Assembly: GCA_040881995.1 (NCBI GenBank)
Contig: JBBECD010000063.1
Coordinates: 1 to 6,256 of the forward strand
Direction of reading: 5' to 3'
Origin: JAQCEJ01 sp040881995
Lineage (GTDB): Bacteria > Planctomycetota > Planctomycetia > Planctomycetales > Planctomycetaceae
DNA: 6,256 bases
The position numbers and the translations under genes are program-made. The notes beneath the pieces were generated by a model that worked only from the letters and a program-made list of their open reading frames with translations, ran no database searches and was not told the origin of the DNA. Shown one piece after another: positions 1 through 6,256 of the stretch (positions within the stretch are counted from its first letter, which is position 1; each line of letters begins with the position of its first letter).

Positions 1-159
1 TGCTGGGCCGCACCGACGGTGAGGGTGAAAAGGGGCGACCCCGTTTGCCCGAGCCTGAGCAGAGGTTCGAATGTTCATTTTTTTTGATCTACTTCAATAC
101 GCATTTGCCGGATGAGCCCTTATTATTGAAGCCAAAGGAGGCACGAGTGCGAGGCAGTC
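1..159. other. left flank, no identified gene; short open frame at the edge
   Basis: I recognise no gene here. One + strand frame is open from base 3 to a TGA at 186-188 (61 codons, entering from outside the window) and would overlap the start of the next gene by 29 bp. Its conceptual peptide is rich in charged residues and Pro and shows no motif I know, so it may be the end of an upstream gene or chance. A run of eight T at about 78-85 lies downstream of a weak 7-bp stem (50-56 with 63-69), but the gap between stem and T-run is too long for a standard intrinsic terminator. A purine-rich AAAGGAGG lies at 134-141, 18 bases before the ATG at 160, which is too far for a normal ribosome binding site; GAGG at 151-154 is better placed. 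Confidence 0.3.
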
Positions 160-495
160 ATGAAGTCGTCCGATCTGTCGTTGTTTGATGCATTTCCCCC
201 GGTCACTGACAACATCGGCTTCGTTCAAGGAAATATCGACGAAATTATCGCTTTATGCGACGGCTGGCTGATACCTCAACGCAGACCGCCTGCCGAGCGG
301 TTTTGTTCCAGAATTGAAGATGCGATTGAAAGAATGTTTCCCACAAATCTGGACCGCCTATTGTTCGTGCAGTGTAAATCCGGCTGGACGGCATTGTTCC
401 ACGACCTGCACGAAACCACCGACTCGAAAATCGGATACATTACCAGCAGACTGAAACGCCGGGGATTATTGGCAACATACATTGAAGATCACTAG
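160..495 (+). pseudogene. 5' fragment of an unknown-function gene interrupted by an IS4-family element
   Basis: This is the first part (110 native residues plus one His from the element) of a protein I do not recognise. The ATG at 160 is preceded by GAGG at 151-154. The reading frame runs through ATT GAA GAT (481-489, the target duplication) into the terminal repeat of the insertion sequence and stops two codons later at TAG 493-495. Joining residues 1-110 to the codons after the second duplication copy (from 1824) gives a continuous frame of about 213 aa ending at 2135, so the two pieces were one gene. The product looks soluble: no signal peptide or membrane segment is seen. It has an acidic N-terminal half with several Trp and a basic stretch (SRLKRRG) near the break. 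A small cytosolic accessory protein is possible, but I assign no function. It is probably inactivated by the insertion. Confidence 0.75.
481..489. repeat. left target-site duplication (ATTGAAGAT)
   Basis: Nine bases, ATTGAAGAT, directly abut the left end of the insertion sequence and recur exactly at 1815-1823 abutting the right end. The flanking bases differ on both sides, so the duplication is exactly 9 bp, within the 9-12 bp range known for IS4-family elements. In the host gene it encodes Ile-Glu-Asp. Confidence 0.93.
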
Positions 496-507
496 CGTCC
501 CAACGTT
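490..507 (+). repeat. left terminal inverted repeat of the IS
   Basis: It begins CACT, with the conserved core GTCCCAA at 497-503, and pairs with 1797-1814 at 13 of 18 positions. In the frame of the disrupted host gene its first two codons read CAC TAG, so it truncates the upstream protein at once. Confidence 0.85.
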
Positions 508-534
508 TTTACGATTGTTGACCGTAAGTTTTGT

Positions 535-605
535 TAATTTCTGATTTTGAGAAAAATGATGACCTGCATCGATTTGAATTGGCGGGCATGGATAATTTCT
601 GATTT
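535..605 (+). repeat. 13-bp direct repeat in the IS leader
   Basis: TAATTTCTGATTT occurs perfectly at 535-547 and again at 593-605, 58 bp apart start to start. Both copies lie between the left inverted repeat and the transposase start, and I see no copy near the right end. They could be subterminal binding sites for transposase or a host factor, or the trace of a small internal duplication. The sequence shows only the repeat; its role is inference. Confidence 0.6.
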
Positions 606-631
606 CCCCGGTTTTGGAGGGAATTCAGACT

Positions 632-1798
632 ATGCATACCGGCAAACTTGTGTTCTCGCAGTTGATGGAACTTCTTCCCTGGCGGCGGTTCGACACGTGC
701 GTCCGGCGCTATGGGGGCGATTACAAGATCAAATCGTTTCCTTGTTCCGAGCATTGGCGCGTGATGGCCTTTGCCCAACTCACTTACCGGGAGAGCCTGC
801 GCGACATCGAGACCTGTTTGCGGGCGGTGGACTCGAAGCTTTATCACCTGGGGATTCGCGGCAACATCTCTCGAAACAACCTCGCGCATGCCAACGCGAC
901 TCGCGACTGGCGGATCTATGCCGACTTCGCTCAGATTCTTGTTGCCGAGGCCCGAAGCCTGTATGCCGGCGAGGATCTGGGAATCGACCTGGATGCGACG
1001 GTTTGCGCGCTCGACGCATCGACGATCGATCTGTGTCTGGCCATGTTTCCCTGGGCCAAATTTCGCAAATCCAAAGGGGCAGTCAAACTTCATACGTTGC
1101 TGAACCTGCATGGCAATATTCCCGAATTCATCCTGATTTCCGCTGGAAAACTGCACGACGTGAACGTGCTGGATTACTTGATCCCCTCGCCGGGAGCCTA
1201 CTATGTGATGGACCGCGGTTATCTCGACTTCGCGCGGCTGCATGTTCTCGATCAAGCCAAGGCCTATTTCATCACCCGGGCGAAAAAGAATTTCAAATTC
1301 AAACGCCGCTACTCGCACGAGGTCGACAAAACCACGGGCGTGCAATGCGACCAGACGATTGTCTTAGAGACGTACTCCTCTTACCAAGGCTATCCGCAGC
1401 CCTTACGCCGCATTCGCTACTACGACGAGAATCTCGACAAGAGATTCGTGTTCTTGACGAACGATTTCGACTTGTCCGCCACGACGATCGCAGCTCTTTA
1501 CAAATCGCGGTGGCAGATCGAATTGTTCTTCAAATGGATCAAGCAGCACCTCCGCATCAAAACGTTTTACGGAACCAACCAGAATGCGGTCAAAGCCCAA
1601 ATCTGGATCGCCGTCTCGGTGTATTTGCTCGTGGCCATCGCCAAGAAGCGGCTCGGCCTGCTTCAGTCGCTCTACACAATCCTACAAATTTTGAGCGTCT
1701 CGGTTTTCGAGAAAACGCCTCTGGAAGAGCTGTTTTCACAGGCGAATAACAAAACCTCAACCCCCCATTCACCTAACCAGTTGCTGTTATTCGACTAA
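632..1798 (+). CDS. IS4-family DDE transposase
   Basis: This 388-aa enzyme catalyses cut-and-paste movement of the surrounding element. Residues about 5-80 look like the N-terminal domain found on many IS4-type transposases (DUF4372-like), followed by an RNase H-fold DDE catalytic domain. The catalytic residues are recognisable: D128 in LDAST, D194 in MDRGYLD and E297 in the IS4 signature Y-(2)-R-(3)-E-(6)-K, here Y290, R293, E297 and K304. The ATG at 632 is preferred because GGAGG at 616-620 sits 11 bases upstream. An in-frame TTG at 614 would add six residues but would overlap that binding site. The frame is unbroken and the length is normal, so the protein should be functional. Its stop codon (1796-1798) touches the right inverted repeat. 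The gene lies in the same direction as the gene it interrupts. Confidence 0.95.
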   Translation: MHTGKLVFSQLMELLPWRRFDTCVRRYGGDYKIKSFPCSEHWRVMAFAQLTYRESLRDIETCLRAVDSKLYHLGIRGNISRNNLAHANATRDWRIYADFAQILVAEARSLYAGEDLGIDLDATVCALDASTIDLCLAMFPWAKFRKSKGAVKLHTLLNLHGNIPEFILISAGKLHDVNVLDYLIPSPGAYYVMDRGYLDFARLHVLDQAKAYFITRAKKNFKFKRRYSHEVDKTTGVQCDQTIVLETYSSYQGYPQPLRRIRYYDENLDKRFVFLTNDFDLSATTIAALYKSRWQIELFFKWIKQHLRIKTFYGTNQNAVKAQIWIAVSVYLLVAIAKKRLGLLQSLYTILQILSVSVFEKTPLEELFSQANNKTSTPHSPNQLLLFD

Positions 1799-1814
1799 TA
1801 TTGGGACAGCAGTG
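1797..1814 (-). repeat. right terminal inverted repeat of the IS
   Basis: This is the partner of 490-507, with core TTGGGAC at 1801-1807 and the end at CAGTG. Its last three bases, GTG (1812-1814), are in frame with the remainder of the interrupted host gene and could serve as a fortuitous start codon. Confidence 0.85.
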
Positions 1815-2135
1815 ATTGAAGATACCTATAACGCCTCAACGAACACCGGTCGAATGGGGGCAGTACAATTACGAGTTTTTGAACCGTTCAAAACGTTTTG
1901 CTTAAACTACGGCCGCTCCATCTCTGTCATCAACGAGGGAAAACGCTGGCGATTCGATCAGGGTTACGATCCACTGCCCTTCGAGAATCTTGAGGCGTAT
2001 CAGGCAAAGCGAATCCGCGATCGATTTACGCCGGAAATGCTGATCGATTATCTTCGCCAATTGGGAATCGAAGCCTATTCGCCTCAGTTCTACACCGACC
2101 GCTGCGCGTTGTATCACCCGTTCGTGCCGGAATAG
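1812..2135 (+). pseudogene. 3' fragment of the IS-interrupted unknown-function gene
   Basis: This is the C-terminal 106 residues of the disrupted protein: Ile-Glu-Asp from the duplication plus 103 residues. The continuous frame from the 5' fragment resumes at 1815. A GTG contributed by the last three bases of the insertion sequence makes a 107-aa open frame formally possible, but no Shine-Dalgarno-like sequence precedes it (the upstream bases are TTGGGACAGCA), so expression is doubtful. The fragment contains a run of aromatic and charged residues (GKRWRFDQG, then PLPFENLEAYQAKRIRDRF) and a leucine-rich helix-like segment (PEMLIDYLRQLGI) near the C-terminus. No stop or frameshift has accumulated since insertion. 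I cannot assign a family; the fold looks soluble. Confidence 0.72.
1815..1823. repeat. right target-site duplication (ATTGAAGAT)
   Basis: This is an exact copy of 481-489, directly after the IS right end. It keeps the Ile-Glu-Asp codons in the frame of the host gene. Confidence 0.93.
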
Positions 2136-2204
2136 CGGTGGGTGAAAATATTCAAGCGGCGAAGAGCCACCAGCGATGAATCGAAGCTGAACTGAGAACG
2201 AAAG

Positions 2205-3359
2205 TCATAGCAGTTCTGATAATTTCTTGTAGCTATTGAATGTGATATTTTGTTGCAAGAAATTGCCAGCTTTGTTGAGTATGTCACACTGCCGATCCGT
2301 CAGCGGAATCGCCTGATCCTCAGACGGAAGTTCCGGAAACAATCGCTCCACAATCGAAGCGATAAGATGATCAATTCCCTCACCGGTTTTGGACGAGATA
2401 TCAATCCGCCCGGCGAATTGATTCTCGTCCCACGTCGGCGGCAAATCGATCTTATGCGCGACAACGATCGCCTCGGGAAACTCCGCGAGGAGTTGGCGGT
2501 CGAAGTCCTGCAGCGGCTGGCTGCGGTCGAGCAGGATGATTCGGCAATCGGCGGTCGACAGCTTTTCGCGGGCGCGTTCGATGCCCGATTGTTCTAAACG
2601 ATCGATTGTGTCGTGCAGGCCGGCGGTGTCGCTTAAGGCCACAGGCCAGCCGTCGAAGGCGGTTTCGGCGGTGACGACGTCCCGCGTGGTGCCCGGCTGG
2701 TCGTAGACGATCGACCGCGTGTAACCGAGCAGGGCGTTGATCAGCGACGACTTGCCGACGTTCGGCCGGCCCGCGATCACCACCTGCGCGGGCTGCGTCA
2801 ATCGGCGGCCGAATGTTGACCATTTTAATAGGTTGCGCAGGCGTTCCACACATTGAGCGACGTTGTCGCCATTGGCGATCGCATCTCGAAGAGACCGGAT
2901 CGCGCCGGCGAACAAACCGTTCGCCTGTCGCAAAACGTATCCCGCAGTTTTCAGCGTGGTGGTTTGCGAAAGCAACTGCCGAAACTCGGCTTCCAAAGTC
3001 CCCGATTCAACGGCGAGCAACTCATGCCAGGGGACGACCGTTACGCCGGAGGATGCGAGGTCGGCGAGAATGCGGTCTGAGGCGACGAATCCGCCGTGAC
3101 AGTGGATTTCCCAGTTCGATTCATTGGTGCGGCAGACGACGACGTCTTCGGGGTGATTGCGTCCCCACGTGCCGTAACGGATATCGCCGATGACGCCGAG
3201 TGAATGTTTTCCGCGTACATGAAAATGTCGCGTGAGGATATGTGTCAGTTGATCGAATTCCCCGCGCAATCGAATCGAAGCCACGGCCCCGCGCCCTTGC
3301 GGCGTGAGGAGCGAAGATAATGGATAATTGATAATGGATAGTGGATAATGGATATTCAC
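2205..3359 (-). CDS. MnmE-like (TrmE family) GTPase, short form without the C-terminal Cys motif
   Basis: This 384-aa protein resembles the tRNA-modification GTPase MnmE. The N-terminal folate-binding-type domain is seen in TPQGRGAVASIR (19-30) and EIHCHGG (84-90). A helical segment follows, then a GTPase domain with G1 GRPNVGKS (197-204), G2 PGTTRD (222-227), G3 DTAG (244-247), G4 HKID (302-305, where the family has NKxD) and G5 SSK (322-324). N200 matches the Asn that binds potassium in MnmE-type GTPases. It is roughly 60-70 residues shorter than canonical MnmE and ends KLSELL, lacking the terminal C-I-G-K whose Cys is needed for uridine modification, so I do not name it mnmE. The GTG at 3359 is the first start that retains the TPxGRG loop, but residues 4-15 are encoded by a 7-bp repeat array, so the true start is uncertain. 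It is the last gene of the cluster, 15 bp after the MoaD-like gene. Confidence 0.85.
   Translation of the reverse strand: MNIHYPLSIINYPLSSLLTPQGRGAVASIRLRGEFDQLTHILTRHFHVRGKHSLGVIGDIRYGTWGRNHPEDVVVCRTNESNWEIHCHGGFVASDRILADLASSGVTVVPWHELLAVESGTLEAEFRQLLSQTTTLKTAGYVLRQANGLFAGAIRSLRDAIANGDNVAQCVERLRNLLKWSTFGRRLTQPAQVVIAGRPNVGKSSLINALLGYTRSIVYDQPGTTRDVVTAETAFDGWPVALSDTAGLHDTIDRLEQSGIERAREKLSTADCRIILLDRSQPLQDFDRQLLAEFPEAIVVAHKIDLPPTWDENQFAGRIDISSKTGEGIDHLIASIVERLFPELPSEDQAIPLTDRQCDILNKAGNFLQQNITFNSYKKLSELL
3316..3354. repeat. 7-bp tandem repeat array (GATAATG)n
   Basis: Five consecutive heptamers, GATAATG, GATAATT, GATAATG, GATAGTG and GATAATG (3316-3350), are followed by the partial unit GATA. 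The array lies within the first 15 codons of the MnmE-like gene, where it encodes the period-7 peptide YPLSIIN-YPLS. On the coding strand the repeat contains no stop in any frame, while the opposite strand has stops. Heptameric short tandem repeats of this kind are known from intergenic DNA of cyanobacteria and some other bacteria. Finding one at a gene start suggests it invaded or expanded there and replaced the usual N-terminus. Confidence 0.9.
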
Positions 3360-3374
3360 GTTCTGGCTCTTGAC

Positions 3375-3638
3375 TCAACATCCTCCGACGTCGGCGGAGA
3401 GGATGAGTAACGCATCGCCATCATTTAATGTGCATTCGCCGTCCGTCGTGAATCGCGTTCCGTTAATGCACGCGAGATAACCGGATTGCAGTGCATTGCC
3501 GTTGAGACATTCGTCGGCGAATGTGGGCAATCGCATGGCGAGTGACGTTAGAACTTCGCTCAACCGACCCGCAGGGACATCGATCGCATCGACGCCGGCG
3601 CGGCTGCGCGGGACGCCGTAAAACTCGACGCGAATCAC
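3375..3638 (-). CDS. MoaD/ThiS-like small ubiquitin-fold protein
   Basis: This 87-aa protein has the size and ends expected of the beta-grasp sulfur-carrier family (MoaD, ThiS). It opens with a beta-strand-like MIRVEFYG, has a central helix rich in Leu, and carries a family-typical INGTRF then LNDGDALLIL segment before a C-terminal Gly-Gly. Such proteins act when the last Gly is adenylated and thiocarboxylated by an E1-like enzyme, for molybdopterin, thiamine or other sulfur transfer. Here one Cys follows the Gly-Gly (DVGGC), so the diglycine is not strictly terminal. The GTG start at 3638 is supported by AGGAG at 3646-3650 with a 7-base spacer. No molybdenum or thiamine genes are in the window, so the partner is unknown. 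It lies 31 bp after the deacetylase gene, in the same direction. Confidence 0.75.
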   Translation of the reverse strand: MIRVEFYGVPRSRAGVDAIDVPAGRLSEVLTSLAMRLPTFADECLNGNALQSGYLACINGTRFTTDGECTLNDGDALLILSADVGGC

Positions 3639-3645
3639 GCAAGGG

Positions 3646-3650
3646 CTCCT
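3646..3650 (-). promoter_or_regulatory. ribosome binding site of the MoaD-like gene
   Basis: AGGAG on the - strand with a 7-base spacer to the GTG at 3638. It fixes a non-ATG start for the small ubiquitin-fold gene. Confidence 0.65.
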
Positions 3651-3669
3651 GTTACACGATCTCGCGGCA

Positions 3670-4368
3670 TCAAAACAGCGAAGACTTCACCGAACTCACG
3701 CCGAATTCTTCGCGGCTGGCGAAGGGTTCGGCGTACGCGGCGCCGATCGTCCAGCCCCAGTAGCGGGCGCGGTCGCGGATGTCGTCGAGCGGCGTGGGAA
3801 ACTGTGTCGAGCGGCCCGTGACGAACTGGCTCTCGTAACAACCGATCGCGTGCATCTTGCGATCGAGGTACGGCGTGATGTCCATCACGAACTTTGGCTG
3901 CGGATGAATTCGCAGATGAATGCTCCAGTAGTAATAAATCCGCGGCGGCCAGTACGGCTCGCCGGGCATGTCGGTCTTCGACAACTTCGACCAGAAGCGG
4001 GCGTCGTCAATCAGCCGGCTGGCGGCGACGTGATCGGGATGCACGTCTTCCCAATACGGAGCGAAGATGATTTTCGGCCGCGTCTGCCGAAACACGCTGG
4101 CAAGTTGTGCTCTCGCTTCGAGCGTCGGTTCGAGACTGCGATTGGGGAGGCCGAGATTCTCTCGCCAGGCGACTTGCAGAACCTCGGTCGCGGCGGCGGT
4201 TTCCTGAGCGCGGATTTCGGGCGAGCCGTGCGGCGTGGGTTCGCCGTTCGTCAGGTCGATGATGCCGACAGTCAGGCCTTCGTCGACGGCGCGCAGCATT
4301 GTCCCGCCGACGCTGATTTCAGCGTCGTCAGGATGCGGGGCCACCACAAGCAGATCGAGCAATGTCAT
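3670..4368 (-). CDS. bshB1: PIG-L/LmbE-family deacetylase, BshB1 type
   Basis: This 232-aa zinc hydrolase matches the bacillithiol-biosynthesis deacetylase BshB1, which removes acetyl from GlcNAc-malate to give GlcN-malate. The family motif PHPDDAE lies at 11-17: H12 and D15 are the expected zinc ligands and D14 the expected general base. The third ligand, H113, is in VHPDH (109-113). The stretches DLTNGEPTPHG (38-48), NLGLPNR (71-77) and EPFASREEFGV (214-224) are also typical of this subfamily. The length equals the usual one, and no signal peptide is seen, so it is cytosolic. The ATG at 4368 has GGGAG 4 bases upstream, within a G-rich repeat tract. Neither bshA nor bshC is in the window, so the substrate could be another N-acetylglucosaminyl compound. 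It follows ettA by 44 bp and precedes the MoaD-like gene by 31 bp. Confidence 0.85.
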   Translation of the reverse strand: MTLLDLLVVAPHPDDAEISVGGTMLRAVDEGLTVGIIDLTNGEPTPHGSPEIRAQETAAATEVLQVAWRENLGLPNRSLEPTLEARAQLASVFRQTRPKIIFAPYWEDVHPDHVAASRLIDDARFWSKLSKTDMPGEPYWPPRIYYYWSIHLRIHPQPKFVMDITPYLDRKMHAIGCYESQFVTGRSTQFPTPLDDIRDRARYWGWTIGAAYAEPFASREEFGVSSVKSSLF

Positions 4369-4372
4369 ATTA

Positions 4373-4407
4373 CTCCCGAATCCCTAATCCCCATCCCTCG
4401 AACCCCC
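4373..4407 (-). promoter_or_regulatory. G-rich 7-bp-period tract over the bshB1 ribosome binding site; possible G-quadruplex
   Basis: On the - (mRNA) strand this gap carries five G-runs (5, 3, 4, 3 and 3 G, at 4407-4403, 4397-4395, 4392-4389, 4384-4382 and 4377-4375) separated by 5, 2, 4 and 4 bases. That satisfies the common G3-loop1-7 pattern for an intramolecular quadruplex. The last three units, TGGGGAT, TAGGGAT and TCGGGAG, show 7-bp periodicity. The final G-run is part of GGGAG, the Shine-Dalgarno of bshB1, so folding would be expected to hide it. Folding itself is inference. Confidence 0.5.
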
Positions 4408-4412
4408 AATCT

Positions 4413-6089
<1,677 letters not shown>

Positions 6090-6256
6090 GAATTTTCCGT
6101 CTCTTTTTTCAGTTAAAGTATTGCAGTGTCTTTGGTTCGGGAAGCAGGAACATCGGCGAAAAATGGCCTCAACGAAAGCCACATCACCTTTATCGCATCT
6201 TAGAATCTATCCGGAAATGTTGGCAGTCCTACGAGATATTGTGCCCATTGCACCGC
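6090..6256. other. leader region upstream of ettA, no identified gene
   Basis: These 167 bp precede the first gene of the four-gene cluster and should hold its promoter if transcription begins here. I looked for paired -35/-10 hexamers on the - strand and found none convincing; TACTTT near 6115-6120 has no good -35 at normal spacing. The sequence just before the ettA start is A-rich with only a weak ACGGA-like ribosome binding site. No RNA gene or terminator is apparent. Confidence 0.4.

Larger units (their letters stand above)
490..1814 (+). mobile_element. complete IS4-family insertion sequence (1325 bp)
   Basis: The element is bounded by a perfect 9-bp duplication and by imperfect inverted repeats. 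The left end begins CACTAGCGTCCCAACGTT, and the complement of the right end begins CACTGCTGTCCCAATATT; 13 of 18 positions match, including CACT and the core GTCCCAA. It carries one transposase gene (632-1798) preceded by a 142-bp leader holding a 13-bp direct repeat. The transposase stop codon lies within the right inverted repeat, which is compact but not rare among insertion sequences. All parts needed for movement look intact and the duplication has not diverged, so this seems a recent, potentially active insertion. I cannot name the exact IS without a database match. Confidence 0.93.

Noticed and set aside
63..74. tRNA T-loop-like AGGTTCGAATG
   Set aside because: The bases flanking the loop do not pair as a T-arm and no acceptor, D or anticodon arm can be found around it.
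50..85. Intrinsic terminator: 7-bp stem 50-56/63-69 followed by eight T
   Set aside because: The T-run starts about eight bases after the stem and the stem contains a G-T pair, so it does not fit a standard terminator.
547..1749. 400-codon + strand frame overlapping the transposase, and a 278-codon frame opposite it (509-1345)
   Set aside because: Both are out-of-frame shadows of the transposase, which carries all the IS4 catalytic motifs in its own frame.
1889..1900. Perfect 12-bp palindrome CAAAACGTTTTG, with a related AAAACGTTTT at 1559-1568
   Set aside because: Both lie inside coding sequence and encode ordinary Lys-Thr-Phe residues; two unrelated genes carrying it by chance is likely.
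2189..2216. 6-bp stem (GAACTG/CAGTTC) between the converging genes as a bidirectional terminator
   Set aside because: The 16-base loop is large, the stem is short and no T-run follows on either strand.
3121..3381. 86-codon - strand frame from the ATG at 3381 as a separate gene
   Set aside because: Apart from the repeat-encoded part it is the out-of-frame reading of the MnmE-like gene; it matters only as a possible alternative start if the repeat number changes.
6090..6182. 31-residue N-terminal extension of EttA to an ATG at 6182
   Set aside because: The extra residues are Cys/Arg-rich and unlike any EttA N-terminus; M-A-Q-Q-Y at 6089 fits the family start and gives the normal length.

Overview
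The window looks like a chromosomal segment of a planctomycete-type bacterium. This is an inference from three things: a short MnmE-like GTPase lacking the canonical C-terminus, a BshB1-type PIG-L deacetylase and an EttA-type ABC-F ATPase, all in moderately GC-rich DNA. No rRNA or other phylogenetic marker is present, so the assignment is tentative.

Layout. The left third (about 1-2135, + strand) is accessory DNA. A gene of unknown function (ancestral product about 213 aa) is cut in two by a complete IS4-family insertion sequence at 490-1814. The element has 18-bp imperfect terminal inverted repeats, a 9-bp target duplication (ATTGAAGAT) and an intact 388-aa DDE transposase. Removing the element and one copy of the duplication restores the host reading frame exactly, so the insertion is probably recent. 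The right two thirds (2205-6089, - strand) is a compact, probably co-transcribed run of four housekeeping-type genes read right to left: ettA, a bshB1-like deacetylase, a MoaD/ThiS-like small protein and an MnmE-like GTPase. Gaps between them are 44, 31 and 15 bp. The disrupted gene and the four-gene cluster converge, with a 69-bp gap (2136-2204) in which I see no convincing terminator.

The most unusual structure is two 7-bp-period repeat tracts in the gene junctions of the cluster. One, (GATAATG)n at 3316-3354, lies inside the first codons of the MnmE-like gene. It is open in all three frames on the coding strand, so a gain or loss of one unit would shift the frame and change which upstream start codon is in frame. 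The other, a G-rich tract at 4373-4407, sits directly on the Shine-Dalgarno of bshB1 and matches a four-tract G-quadruplex pattern on the mRNA strand.

The genes do not form one obvious pathway. EttA acts on the ribosome, the MnmE-like GTPase belongs to a tRNA-modification family, the PIG-L enzyme belongs to low-molecular-weight thiol synthesis, and the MoaD-like protein is a potential sulfur carrier. A shared theme of sulfur, thiol and translation is only suggestive. The flanks (1-159 and 6090-6256) contain no gene I can identify.
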